Shown: one piece after another, positions 33,509 through 45,674 of the stretch | How positions within the stretch are numbered: the first letter of the stretch is position 1 | Layout: each line of letters opens with the position of its first letter | Source: Amorphophallus konjac | Lineage: Eukaryota; Streptophyta; Magnoliopsida; Alismatales; Araceae | Direction: 5' to 3' | Length of the DNA stretch: 64,000 nucleotides | NCBI GenBank assembly: GCA_022559845.1 | Contig: CM040120.1 | Location: 307,742,740-307,806,739, forward strand | The notes under the pieces: model-generated | The model's database searches: none | Told to the model about the DNA's origin: nothing | What the model saw: the letters and a program-made list of their open reading frames with translations, nothing else | Translations under genes and position numbers: made by a program

Positions 33509-35109
33509 ACTCTTGATTTTTCTAAGAAATTGTATTCAATGATTAAAAATCTATAACTCTTGATCTAAATCGATAAAAATTATTATCTGCATGTTATCAT
33601 GACCCCCAAAAATTCCTCTTAATTTTGATGTTCCTAAATCTTGAAAAATATGTTTAATTGTAACAGTGCTACTATTCACCCCCCTAAATAAATGACAGTA
33701 ACTCATCCTCCTGATCTAATCAAGTTCGTAGAAGACTATAGAAATTAACATCTTTGGCCTTGACGCATATTAAAGAATCTATGCCTCTCCAGAGGGTCGT
33801 AGATTAATAGATGTCAAATTACAAGATGTTATTGTTTACAATCTATTTTCTGTTTAAGTTGGAAATTATATGAATTAACGTCAACGAGATCGATGCATAT
33901 TTTAGAGTATGCACCTCTCTAGAGAGTCTCATATTAATATGCGCCCATCCCTTCAATGTTATTTTAATATTCAATTTGTAGTTAATATGATATTATCGAG
34001 AATTAACATCTTGACTCATCTGGACGCGATTTAGAGAATTGACGACAACTATATCAGACGCGAATTTTTACAGTAGGGTTTTTGAGCGAAGCTTTGGTCC
34101 AATACCATGGATTTTTGGCACTATTGTCTCACTACCGAGACATAGTCCCTGTTTTCAGAGTTTTCTGCATTATACACCTTATTTCTTGGGGAAGGAAGGA
34201 GCCTCCATCGGGAATCCGACTCGCTAGATTGGAATCTCTTTCTCAAAGGCCTCCATAAGACCCCAACATCGAAGGATTCCCTCTTTGATAATTGGGTGGG
34301 TTGTACCACAAAAACCCTAAAACCTATTTTTTAGTCACGTCACTATGAAGAAATGTGACTCCCAGCATTCATGAAGCGCCAAATTGGGGTATTCTGTGAG
34401 AGTCTTGAATATGTGGCATTGTATCCAGACGCTATTTAATTGGCGACTGGCGCAGGTGTCACGGAATCTTTGAATTTACGTCACCTATAGTGACATGAAT
34501 TCCTCGTGCCTATATTGTTCACAGGAATTGGCGACTTGGGTTAAGACGTGAATTCTTGTAACTCGCGGCGGCCTGAGTGGACGCCAATTTTCCCAGATTC
34601 TAGCATCTCGTGGTTTTCGATGTCAGTTGCCCGATATTATTCTTGTTCATGTATCCATCCTTGGAATCTATATTCCTTGATCTTTTAATGTTCCTACAAA
34701 TGGTTAGTCCTTGGAATTCTATTGGCCATTAATTGACTTGGAACTTGTCTAGAAATTTACGTGGGGCTATAGGTCCAATTGAAACTCAATGCTAGAATGT
34801 TACTTGATAGGGGCCCGGATCTGGTCCCAGGGGTGAGACAAAGCCCAGACATATACCGGTACTATGAATGATCAGGTGTAGCATTGCACTAATGATAAGC
34901 AGGATTTGATCTGGATAGTTCCAACATTGATATGATATGATATGCTCTTGACATGATACGTTACTTGCTATTGATACTTGACATGCCCGGAATGGGTAAT
35001 TATTTCTTGTGCATGGCCAATCTATAGTTATGTTAAATGTTATAAGTTTTCATGTATAGGCGTACCTTATCTTGTTCTTGAAGTTCGTAATGCGACTCTT
35101 CACACTTGT
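33509..35109. other. Unassigned sequence
   Basis: No gene, LTR pair or repeat recognised; AT-rich with scattered short frames only. Confidence 0.4.
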
Positions 35110-36643
35110 TGTCACGTCCCGAGCCATATGTGTGCAGCGAAAGTAACTCAGGGAAACGTAGGCAGTCGGCAATACGCCTCAAACTAGCAATATAATCATA
35201 GTGTAAATCATTCACACATAAGATGAATGGACACAATAATTGATAAAAATCTAACTTTTATTGATAATAATGATCCAAAGTTACATAATATCGACTCTTA
35301 TTCCACTAGACTCAAGAAAAGAAAATTACATAACATGACTCAATAAAGACCAAAGTTTCATGATGACTCCAAACTAATTTAAAGACACCAAGACACTCTA
35401 AGTCTTCTCTCAATCATCAATCATCGCTCTCGGACCCATCGCTAGCATAATCCAAGTCTGACTCACTTGAACTTCCTGAAAAGATTGGGAAAATAGGTAT
35501 GAGCACACTTGCCCAGTAGGTATCTTCGCATCAACATGGAAGCAAGCTTTAAGTAATTACGTTTTTGCTCTAGATAATAAGGCAATGGAAAATGCGAGAA
35601 AACATACGAATAACACCATAGTAACAATAAGAATTGAACTATAGAGATATGAAGAATTTTAAGGAATAATAGAGCATGATCAAGCAAGATATAAGGTAAA
35701 GTGGCCTTTCATTAACAAGAATGTACTTCATAACCATGAAGGCTATGCACTAGAATGTCATGAGCAAGAAAGTACTAGCAAATTATCACAAGATTATCTC
35801 ATGATTTTCACCCGTCTATAAAAAAAGTACTCCCGGCACAATGCGATGCCATTGTTCATCGTACCCCAGGGTTTTCAGTACGTTTCTGGCTATCTGCTGA
35901 GGGGGCTAGCGTGGAGCCATTGGATACTGTCCGTGCCCGCTCTTGCATCTTCATGTTACAGATCAAGCTACTTCCATGAGAAAATAATAAAGTTTTGGCC
36001 AATAATACTCAATTCAATAATAGTTCCATGATAATGTAGCCAAGGTAAGAGCGCACCAACATAAGATCGTGAGAGTTCAAGAAGGATTTAAGACAAGGTC
36101 ATGCTACGGGAGGAATCCGACAGCATAATGGTATGTTCTTTAACTTTCATAATTCATTAGATAGCTTTTGAATAAAGGGTTAGGTTCTAGATAATCAATC
36201 AACCATCTAGGATTATAGGAAAATCAACCCTTGGGTCAAACCCTGGGTTAAACAGGATCTGAGAGTATTCAGTCATTCCTAGACCGTTTCAGGATAGAAG
36301 CGGTCAAGACAGGACCGCTATAATGAATAGGCGGTTAGGTCAGGACCGTTTCTATATAGATTCGACGCTAGTCTGAGGAAGAGTCGACACAATAGAATAA
36401 GCTAGCATAATGCGGTCACGGGATGACTGCTACTTGACAGTGGCGGTCGCCTGATGGCCGCGACTATCTTGGACATAGAAAACGCCGGTAAAGTACTTTC
36501 TAGACAATTGGGCTCTGAGGGTACAACCATCTCGGCGTCCTATTGGGAATCCTAGTCTCGCGAAGACTTATGGAGGCCTTAAAACATGTTTCTCTAGTCC
36601 GACAGAAGGAATATCCAGCGGAGAGGTTCACAAGTCCAAGTGA
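35110..36643 (+). repeat. LTR-like sequence, plus orientation, interrupted by element G
   Basis: Starts TGTCACGTCCCGAG, typical of chromovirus LTRs, and runs without coding to the left LTR of element G. The last 300 bases hold a dense hairpin array. No second copy in the window. Confidence 0.4.
36282..36568. repeat. Hairpin array in gypsy-type LTR sequence
   Basis: Inverted repeats in a row: GACCGTTTC/GAAGCGGTC with one T-G pair (36282-36305), ACCGCTAT/ATA-GCGGT with one bulge (36314-36335), GCGGTCA/TGACTGC (36412-36430), GCGGTC/GGCCGC (36443-36461) and AGTCT/AGACT (36554-36568). Stems share GCGGTC-like sequence but differ in length and loop. Confidence 0.6.
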
Positions 36644-38546
36644 TGCGGGACGGACAGCAAACCTAGGACTCTAGCTCGCTGACGTCCCTAAACGAGGGAA
36701 ACGCGAGATCGTGCGCGGTTGGGAAATCGGTAATGAGTCTCGGGTATTGACTTTTCCATGTGTACTCGGATTGAGTCACGGGACGGGTCACGCTCACTCT
36801 CTCGCAGCAGTGATTGAAATAATATAGCGAGCTACGTTCCTATCACTCTAGCAGTAGCATTCAAAAAATATACGAATTGAGCAAATGCGATAAAGAGGGA
36901 GGCGAGTTTACCTGCACGCTCCAGGTGTCGGGAAGACGACCCCGGTCGAAGCTCATACTCCCGATGTACAAATATTAACAATAATTATAGAAATGAATTT
37001 ATCACCCACTCCACGCAGGAAGGTAAAGGGCTACAATGTGGGGCCCGGAAGTAGCGAACTCGGGTTGACGGGCAGCAATTTGAGCCAGAGACGGGCTATT
37101 GGTCGGCACGGTTCTGCGGGGCTTGCGGGACAGCAGGTGGGTCCGGCTGCTGGGACGGTGGTACCCGGGAGTTTTCCTGCTGGTGCGGCTTGTTGGGGCG
37201 TTGCTGGAAGGTTGTTGATAGGTCCCCGGGAGCGGCGGTGACCGAGTGTGCGTCGACGTATTTTCCGAGGAATTAATTCCCGAACTGATTGTGCTGGCTG
37301 GGCTCGGATCTGCTCTGCGCGCCTTCACGAAAAGATTTCTTGCGGCCAGATCCGGTGTCGGATCGACACAAACTTGGTACCGATGGATAGAGGACTCAGA
37401 GGGATACAACATATAATCTTTTAAGGTCCATCAAGTGAATGGATTGAAAATAAAAATGACTGTCCCTCATAGGTTTTTGTTGGCTCGGACTGACAGACAC
37501 ACAAGACAGACTAAGTTTTCCCTGAAAATGAATTTTGACCGAAAGGAAGATGATAGATCTAAACTCTAGAAAAATTATGGGTGGAAGGTAGGAAAGTGAG
37601 GAACACACATGAATTTTTGGGGATTTTTGGGAGATGTATAAGGGGGTGGAAAAAATATAAGAATAGACTCCTATCCTGTAGATCTGTAAACTGGCAGACT
37701 ATCAGGGGTGGAACTAAAATTATGGGAAAGATAGCAGATGACCTCTGATTGGCACGAAATTTAAAATGGAGACTGGGGATAACAAGAAGAATAAACACTC
37801 AAAATTGCAGCTCGATCAGATCTCCTGATGTGGAGATAAAAATTGGGCTTCAACCTTCTATCCTGATGTGGATAGAATTCCGACGCGGCGGCGGTGCGAC
37901 AGCGGCTCGGCGGCGGCGGCGCTGAGCTTCTCACTCAGAGAGGGGGAGGGGATGAGGCTTCACACCTCAAGAAATTTGCAGAAATCCATCTGCAAGGGGG
38001 TGGGGGAGAGAGAGGGGCACCCTTGGGCTGCTCTTGGCAATTTCTAAAAATTTCCCACATTAATTCTATCAAAAATGGTAATACAAGGGATTTATAGAAA
38101 AGTATAAAAGACCAAAACTACCCTTAGATCTAGGGTTAGGGAGGGATAAGTGGGGTATAAGACATTAATCCCCCATGTGGTCAAATGGCCACATTAAATA
38201 AAAATACAACATGCATTAAATATTAGTAAATGGGGGGCGCCCCCTTGACCAAGAGGAGTCCAACTTAGACTTTCTTCCCCACTTGTCCCCCCTTGGTCCA
38301 AGTCCAACTTTGGACTTTGAACTAGCCCCACATGGGCCCTAGAACTTAGGTGGACCAATGTGAAAGAGGGTGGGGGCCCCTGCTGGACCTACTGGACTTT
38401 TACAAATAAACTCAATGACTTTAAAAACTTACCCTTTGACTTATAATGCCTTACAATTGCAAACCCAATTAGCCAAGGGTATAAATACAAATAAAAGGAC
38501 ACAAATGTAAAATAAAAATGTTAGTGTCCGGTATTGATTCCCATCA
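36644..38546 (-). repeat. 3' LTR of element G (1.9 kb)
   Basis: Plus strand TGCGGGACGG to GATTCCCATCA; minus strand starts TGATGGGAATC directly after the purine tract at 38561-38547. Similar to 40856-42140 over its inner 1.3 kb (for example GGGTCACGCTCACTCTCTCG in both). TATA box CTATAAATCCC at 38097-38087 on the minus strand. Confidence 0.8.
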
Positions 38547-38561
38547 ATTCTCCCCGGGTGA
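38547..38561 (-). other. Polypurine tract, element G
   Basis: The minus strand reads ACCCGGGGAGAAT directly before the LTR start. Confidence 0.5.
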
Positions 38562-38978
38562 GAAGAACTCGACCCCGTCGAGTAAGGGGTGTGGTAGCTC
38601 GTGTGACTCCGACGGATCCGTCATCGAACCAGGAAGCGCGGAGTACGCTCCACTCTAAGTAATCGTCACCTGCTCATCCCGTATATATTCGATATGCTCA
38701 CGCTACTGTGGAAATGAGGCTAGAGGTGGACACTCCGGGGTAGGGTCCCTCTCAAAGGAAGGAGACGACTCAATGACTCACTAGGAATCACCGTTGGATC
38801 CCTGTATGTGACTAGATCCGAGACTTTGAAATGTAGAGCTGATCCCAAATCCTCAAAAGGGACTAACACTGCGAGCTGACATGAGACGGACTCGACTCGA
38901 TGCATGTAGACTCCCAACAAAAGAAAAGCACACTCTATGCCCTAGACAAACCTAATGCTATGCAGAACCATGCATATG

Positions 38979-39875
38979 CTATGGTGGACCAGGACACCCG
39001 AATGTGTGATGTGCATGCACAATACGCAACCGGAGGTTGGCGGAATGGGGAACTCCTAGACATCCTAGTATGTTCCTAGCATGCGGCTGCCCTTTTTCTT
39101 TGGGAGTTTTGGGAGGGCTAGGAGTGCCAAATTCACCTTCTTCCTTACTCCTATATGATGACCATGGAACGGTCCCCGGGCTGAGTGTAGGTGGACTGGC
39201 CCGTGGGGAAGGGGTGTGGTAGTGGACTCCCGTGAAGAAGGGGAGTAGATATGGTGGGCCAAGAGGCTCCGTGGGGAAAGGGTCAAAGGGATCAAAGAGA
39301 CCGTGACCCCTTGAGGTGGATTCCCATAAGTCACGGTCCCATGTGTGGAATTCTTGAAGGTGTAAATGGTCACCTTCTTGCACTAGGGTAAATGGGACGG
39401 TGGTCTCAAGTAGAAAGTATGGTTCCTCCCTCAAGAAAAGTGGAATGAAGTCGGGCTCGGCCGGCATAGGGAGGAATAGAAGAACCTCAGTGGTGACATG
39501 ACCCACTGTGCACACGGAGGTAATAGACCCCAAGGCGGGATGGGTGAAGCTACGACCTAAGGGTCGGTCAAAGCCGGGGGCCAATAAGTGCATCAACTGC
39601 AACTGTCGGTCTAATCCCGTAAGAAGGTCATTCAATGTATCCACATGGTGATTAGACCGGAATGTGGTATGGAATGAGTTGATTGGCACTAAAGGTAGTG
39701 TGGGGTTCATGGATGGATAGCATGATGCTCTATGGACCAAGCCTATCTTGAGCCAACTAAGTAGTGGCTCGGCGATGAAAATTTTTCCCGTTAGAAACAC
39801 GGGTGGTTCCGACTGAGGTACTCGGAGAGTGGGTGTGGGGGCAAAGGAGCTCTCATGGGTAGTGAAGGAATGTCC
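38979..39875 (-). pseudogene. Unrecognised protein, GCPGPP family, element G
   Basis: The open frame 39800-38979 begins without ATG and extends upstream toward 39875. It carries EPLLSWLK, LGSITSVCTVG, LLFLP, FDPFDPF and, at the end, LGCLGVP and FGCPGPP. The same motifs in the same order occur at 8237-9727. In this element the gene follows gag where pol would be. No enzyme motif is visible. Function unknown. Confidence 0.5.
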
Positions 39876-40561
39876 TACCGGAGGGGAAGAGGTCTTTGGG
39901 ACCCCGTAGGTGGGGCCGGGTTGGGGCTACCGGCTATGACCTCCCTATACTCGGGCAGGAATCCGTCAATCTGGGTACACATCATATCCAACCTATCCGA
40001 AATGGTTTTAAAGAGTTCGGCAACGGTGGGGGTTGGAGTAGGGGTATCGGGATGGACTCGCCCATAATCACTCGGCCTAGTATTGGGCTTAGGCTCCTCT
40101 ACATGTGGGGCTCTTTGCCTCAGACTATGACCCACTTGGTTGGAAGTGATTGGGTGGGGTCAGTTGGAGGTGATTAGGCCGGGTAGGTAGACCCTCCTAA
40201 GCTCGCTCTTCATCTCACGCCATGACTCTATAGGCCATTGCCTCCTAATTTCTCTCAAGATTTCAATGTCTCTCCATTTGTCGGCGGCCTCGTGAAGAAG
40301 TCGCTTTGTGGCAAAATCAACTTCCATGGCATCGGACATAATGTAGCACTCAAAGTAGTTGTCCATAGCGGCTTTCCACTTTAGGTAGTCCCTTGGGACC
40401 TTGGAGCCATAGAAGTCCGGGGCTTCGGGCCTACGGAGGTGGTAGAATTGGGTTCTCCATCCTTGGGTGTGTCGCCACCATTCATATGACGTGGGCTTTT
40501 GGGGATCCATGGGACGCGGGGAGCTATAGGATGGCCATGCCGACACTTGGTGACAAGACAC
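39876..40561 (-). pseudogene. gag: Gag of element G, broken
   Basis: The 133-residue frame 40561-40160 carries the gypsy gag capsid signature YLKWKAAMDNYFE, ATKRLLHEAADKW and SWREMKSELRRVYLP. A stop at 40160 separates it from a second open part (40135-39875) with PTPTVAELFKTISDRLDMM. The start is probably the ATG of MDPQKPTSYEWW. No zinc knuckle was seen. The capsid domain would build the particle; everything enzymatic must come from another element. Confidence 0.65.
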
Positions 40562-40837
40562 TAGACATGACCCTAAACACTAATGCAAAGTTGGAATGTA
40601 GACTCGTCTACAAACCTAGACTCAACCAATAGACGGTACTTGGCGGAGCTAATTGATCTGAAGATCCACTCACACAAGGCTGCTACCTTCCCAATAGGTG
40701 TAACCTAGCGTTCGGGCAACACCTTTTTATATACCGAGTAAAGGAATGCAAATGAGACACTTAGACTTAGACACTCTCTAGATGACTCTCTATTTTTTTT
40801 TGTTTTCAAGCAAATATTACCCTAGACTCAACCTTCC

Positions 40838-40849
40838 GCTCTAATACCA
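40838..40849 (-). other. Primer-binding site, element G
   Basis: Minus strand TGGTATTAGAGC, one base away from the usual tRNA-iMet site TGGTATCAGAGC, six bases inside the LTR. Confidence 0.65.
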
Positions 40850-40855
40850 ATTTAA

Positions 40856-42140
40856 TGTTGGACAGACAGCGAACCTGGGACTCTAGCTCACGGACGTCCC
40901 TAAGCGAGGGAAAGGCGGGATCGTGCGCGGTTGGGAAACCGGCAATGAGCCTCAGGTATCGGCTTTTCCACGTGTACTCGGATTGAGTAACGGAACGGGT
41001 CACGCTCACTCTCTCGTAGCGGTGATTGAAATAATATAGTGAGCAACGTTCCTATCACTCTAGCAGCGGCATTCAAAAAATATACGAATTGAGCAAATGT
41101 GATAAAGAGGGAGGTGAGTTTACCTCCACGCTCCGGGCGTGGGAAAGATGACCCCGGCCGAAGCTCGTACTCCCGGTGTACAAATATTAACAATAATTAC
41201 AGAAATGAATTTATCGCCCACTCCACGTAGGGAGGTAAAGGGCTACAATGTGGGGCCCGGGAGTAGCAAACTCAGGTTGACGGGCAACAATTTGGGCCAG
41301 AGGCGGGCTGCTGGTCGGCAAGGTTCTGCGGGGCTCGTGGGACAGCAGGTGGGTCCGGCTACTGGGACGGCGATACCTGGGCGTCTCCCTGCTGCTGCGG
41401 CTTTCTGGGGCGCTGCTGGAAGGTTGCTGATCGATCCTCGGGAGCGGCGGTGATCGAGTGTGCGCCGGTGTATTTTCCGAGGAATTAATTCCCAGACTGA
41501 TTATGCTGGCTAGGCTCGGATCTGCTCTGCGCGCCTTCACGAAAAGATTTCTTGCGACCAGATCCGGTGTCAGATCGACACAAACTTGGTACCGATGGAT
41601 AGAGGACTCAGAGGGATACAACATATAATTTTTTACGATCCATCAAGTGAATGGATTGAAAATGAAAACGACTGTCCCTCAAAGGTTTCTGCTAGCTCGG
41701 ACTGACAGACACACAGGACAGATTGAGTTTTCCCTGAAAATGAATTTTGACCAATAGGAAGACGATAGATCTAGACCCTAGAAAAATTATGGGTGGAAGG
41801 TAGGAAAGTGAGGAACACACATGAATTTTTGGAGATTTTTGGGAGATGTATAAGGGGATGGAAAAAATAGAAGAACAGACTCCTATCCTGTAGATCTACA
41901 AACTGGCAGACTGTCAAGGGTAGAACGAAAATTATGGGAAAAATATCAAATGACCTCTGATTGGCACGAAATTTAAAATGGAGATTGGGGATAATAAGAA
42001 GAACAAACATGCAAAATTTTAGCTCGATCAGATCTCTGGATGTGGAGATAAAAATCAGGCTTCAACCTTCTATCCTGAAGTGGATAGAATTTCGACGCGG
42101 CGGCGGTGGCGGTGCGACGGTGACTCGATGGCGGCGGCGG
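40856..42140 (-). repeat. 5' LTR of element G, outer 0.6 kb missing
   Basis: Plus strand TGTTGGACAGAC beside the PBS; matches the left LTR up to the CGGCGGCGG tract near 42140, then stops. The part of the left LTR that contains the TATA box has no counterpart here. Confidence 0.75.
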
Positions 42141-42336
42141 TTGGTGCGGACACACACCGCAATACGCATTGGTGGCCAAGGATACGCCGGGGCCCGCTTA
42201 GCTCACGGAGGATAGGGACGCCGAGTCAAGCAACTTATCTTCATTTTATGCCTTTAAGCCTTGTTGGGCCCTATTTAGAACATATGGACAATTATTGGGT
42301 TATACTATTGTAATAAGGCTAATGGGCCTATGGTCC

Positions 42337-43955
42337 TGTAATACCCTAGATTCTTATCAGATCTTTCGTATCCTTATCGGAGTGCTTTCGGATTATTTTT
42401 GTGGGTACTGAGTTGAGTTTTACGATCTGCGTGGGTTTTTCTCGCGTACAAGTTACGGAACCCAGTGGAGAGTTTATTTCTCAGTTCATCGACTCGAGGA
42501 CGCTAGAGTTGCGAGGTGCTCTTCTCGAGGATCGTTTCGGCTATTTTTTCATATTTTTCTGAATTAGTGAATTTTTGGCATAAAAATTGGAATTTCAAAA
42601 ACTAGAAAAATTCCTAATTCTTTTCTATTTATTCTTCTTTCACCCTCTCTCCTCCCTCATTCTCACCCTCACTTTCTCTCTCTCGTTCTCTCTCCTCTCC
42701 GGTCCTATCGACGCGGGGCGCGCGACCGCGGTGAGCTGGCTGAGGTGGGAACGCAATGGAGTGAACCTGGAGCGTGATGGAGTGGCGGATTGAGCATGGC
42801 GCGGCGCAATCCCTCGATGGATTCAAAGCCGGCGCGGTTTGTTGGTTTGACAATTTTTGGCGCGGTTTAGTCGCTTGGGCGCGCTGAATCGTCGGTGGAG
42901 GTAGGGAGATAGACGCTCTACTTCTCTGCTACGTTCCCTTGCAGTTTCACGCCGAACGGTGTGCGTACGAGTGGGTTTCATTCAGTTTCGGGAAAAGTAT
43001 GCTCGGGGGGTGTGCGTCGGGTTCACCGAAAAACGACGACGGTTTTTCATCTAGTTAGTTTCATTGTGACCCCCAGCATGTTAGCGTTACAGATCTGCTA
43101 TTTTTATCACGATTGGTCGTCATTTGGGGCCGGTACGAGTCCGGGAACCCCGGTGACCCAATTAGGGTCGATTCGATGGAATCGCCCGTTTCTTGTGATT
43201 GAGCTGTTGCATGTGTCCCTTCCGAGCTGTGGAAGATTGGTTTCGTCAAGTAGGACTGTTTCCCCTTCGTTTAGACGAGAATGGGGCGTAGAATGGCCGA
43301 GATTGGCCATTCCCCTGTTTTCTCGCCGTTATCGTGCTCACGGTAGTTCCAGAGACCGTTTCTTGTCTCTGGCGGCCCCACGATAGACCGCCACACTCTA
43401 TAGTGTGTCGGTTAGTTCTAGGTCGGTTTAGGCTGGCGGCCTAAACTTGGACCGCCTCTTGCCCCTAGCGGCCTCATAGTGGTGCGCCAAGTTGCATCAT
43501 TTCTCGATTTTAGTGTAGGTCGGTTCGAGCTAGCGGCTCTAGCTCCGACCCCCAGGAGTCGTGTAGCGCGCCTTCCATAGGCCGCTACGGTTTGTTTGAC
43601 TGTGTCAATGTTTTAAGTCAGTTGGCCTTGACGGCCCAACCTTTGTGTGTTTCTTCATTGTAGCGCGCCGTTCTAAGGCCGCTACAGTCCATTTGTCTTA
43701 GGTCAATGTTTGAGGGCGGTTAGTGTGGCGGTTCACTCTTGGACCGCCTAGTCCGTGTGGCATGTCTATATTAGAGCGCCTTGATGGTTTGACCGAATAG
43801 GTCGGTTCAGGGTTGATTAGGTTTAGCGGCCTAATCCTTGATCGCTACAGTCCCCTAGCGGCCCTTTCTATGACCGCCAGCGTATGTTCCTCCGCTTAAC
43901 TGCTGAGTGTCATTTCCCGATGTGTTGGTTTCCAAGTGCCTCGGCTTGACCTCTG
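42337..43955 (+). repeat. LTR-like sequence interrupted by element B
   Basis: Starts TGTAATACCC, a start known from gypsy LTRs, has no coding region and runs to the LTR of element B. The last 500 bases contain a hairpin array. No second copy in the window. Confidence 0.4.
43387..43836. repeat. Hairpin array with GCGGC / GACCGC motifs
   Basis: At least seven strong inverted repeats: ACCG-CACACT/AGTGTG-CGGT (43387-43412), TTTAGGC/GCCTAAA (43427-43445), GGTCG-GAGCTAG/CTAGCTC-CGACC (43518-43550), GTAGCG-GCCT/AGGC-CGCTAC (43563-43588), GTTGGCC/GG-CCAAC (43621-43640), GTAGCG/CGCTAC (43660-43685), GGCGGT/ACCGCC (43727-43748) and GATTAGG/CCTAATC (43815-43836). Confidence 0.75.
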
Positions 43956-44130
43956 TTGGGTCTCCTTTGGGGTTGATCAGCAGTATGTGTACTGCTCTGT
44001 GCTGTATGTGTTTTGATGGATTGGCAATAGTAGAGTTGACTTTGTTGACTTTATCTTGACCTAATGATGGTGTGCATTTTGATGAATTTTATATGTCAGA
44101 TAATCACATAAATTTTTGTCTGCACTTTTG

Positions 44131-44953
44131 GTCGGTGCATACTCTTAGCATTTTCTTATTCAAGTCAGTACAAACTGAACCCAGGTCGGTGCAAGGTTTG
44201 TTGTCAAAGGTTTTAGGTCTGTGCATACAGGATCGTGCAGCATATAAGTCGGTGCACATCCTGTGCGAATGAAAGCAGAGTCCGTGCAAGTCACTATTCA
44301 TATTAGCATTGCATGAAGTCCGTGCATTATCTGCTAAACTCGGTGCACACTTATGCTCATGCATACACAGGGTCGGTGCAGGTTTTATCTTGCATTTAGG
44401 AAGGTCCGTGCATGTCTTTCTTTCATGTGGCATAGAGTAAGTACATGTGTCCATCTTACTCTGTGTCTCATGTGGCTTAGAGTTGATGCAGTTTTTGCAT
44501 CAGTGCAAGTTTTGCATCAGACATAATAAGTCATAGCCTAGTGCATGTCCTTCATACATGTGTGTAGGTTGCACAATAGAGTCGGTGCACTGTATTCATA
44601 GTCAGTGCATTTCATTGCTTAAAGTCAGTGCATGTCACTGTTCATATGCATATAGGTCTGTGCATTTATGTCCGTGCACATTGCCTTGGTAGATCCAAGT
44701 CGGTGCAATGCTTAGTTCGCATGGTTAATTCTGTGCAATTCACCGCGTAAGGTCTGTGCAATCCTTTTCTCTTGCAAGCGCAAGGTCTGTGCACGATAGG
44801 CCTATAGCTTGTTGGCTCGGTGCAATCGTTGACTCTTGCACACATAATGTCTGTGCATGATTCTCTTACAGCCTAATAAGGTCGGTGCACGTTATAATTC
44901 ATGCATATTTGAGTCCGTGCACTTTTACTCTCATGCTATATTAAGTCTGTACA
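44131..44953 (+). repeat. U3 array of about 27 copies of (A/G)(A/G)GTCGGTGCA, element B
   Basis: Variants are AAGTCGGTGCA, AGGTCTGTGCA, GAGTCCGTGCA, AAGTCAGTGCA and AAGTCTGTACA (44943), spaced about 20-45 bases apart. The last form differs by one base from the element A consensus AAGTCTATACA. Position, directly upstream of the TATA box, is also the same. Confidence 0.85.
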
Positions 44954-45183
44954 ATTCCTATGATTGTCTAACTATCTTATGTTGATTGAGTGTCTAACAC
45001 TTTGACAGGACACTTGTTCGTAGAGATTAAGGAAGGCACGTGATCCAAGATTGAAGGTTGAGCTATGCTTGTGACACGTGGAAAGCCGTTACACTTAGAT
45101 GCTGCCATGTGGCCTTGGACCTCAGATCTGGACGAAAAGCTTGGGCGGGAAATGTGGCTTCTACACGCCCTCTTACTGCTGCT

Positions 45184-45193
45184 CATATAAAAA
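45184..45193 (+). promoter_or_regulatory. TATA box of element B LTR
   Basis: CATATAAAAA just after the motif array and before the purine-rich leader. Confidence 0.6.
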
Positions 45194-45484
45194 GAAAATC
45201 TATTCTTGCATAAGAAAAGAGATGCGAAGTAATCTGAGAAAGAGAGATACAAGAAGAAAGAGGAAGAGCAAGCACGATCAAGCAAGACTGAGACAGAAGA
45301 TCTGTGAGAGATAGAATAGAGAGAGCATTGAGAAGAGAGTCAACAATTGTTACTATTTTCAGTCTCTTGGTTCAGAACTAGAGCTGATTCGCATATCATA
45401 TTGAGCTACATTCTGTGTGTGTTTTGTCTTTTTGCTTTTCTTCAGTTTGTTTTCAAAACTCTATTTTTCAAGCTGTGTCAGCGG

Positions 45485-45626
45485 CAGAGGAGGATTCCTC
45501 TGGACAGGTTAAGCATAAAACCTCAGCAACAGAGGAGGATTCCTCTGGGAGCAAGCTGTGAGGCTCAGCGGTCTGGGATTGTATTTCCCGAAGCTGTGGA
45601 TCAGCGGTTGTAGGGAAGGTATTCCC
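45485..45626 (+). repeat. Hairpin array in R/U5 of element B
   Basis: CAGAGGA/TCCTCTG with GGAT loop occurs twice (45485-45502 and 45530-45547), followed by GGGA/TCCC (45575-45589) and GGGAA/TTCCC with GGTA loop (45613-45626). The array occupies the same place as those of elements A and C. Confidence 0.65.
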
Positions 45627-45674
45627 CAAAGCTGTCGATCAGTTGAGTTAAAGTTGTGTAATCAGCAGTGAATT

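Larger units (their letters stand above)
36644..42140 (-). mobile_element. Element G: non-autonomous Ty3/gypsy element
   Basis: Two related LTRs (36644-38546 and 40856 to about 42140) flank a 2.3 kb interior that has a PBS, gag and the GCPGPP protein but no pol. The right, 5' LTR lacks about 0.6 kb at its outer end, including the promoter. The element appears to be inserted in the LTR-like sequence that starts at 35110. Confidence 0.75.
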
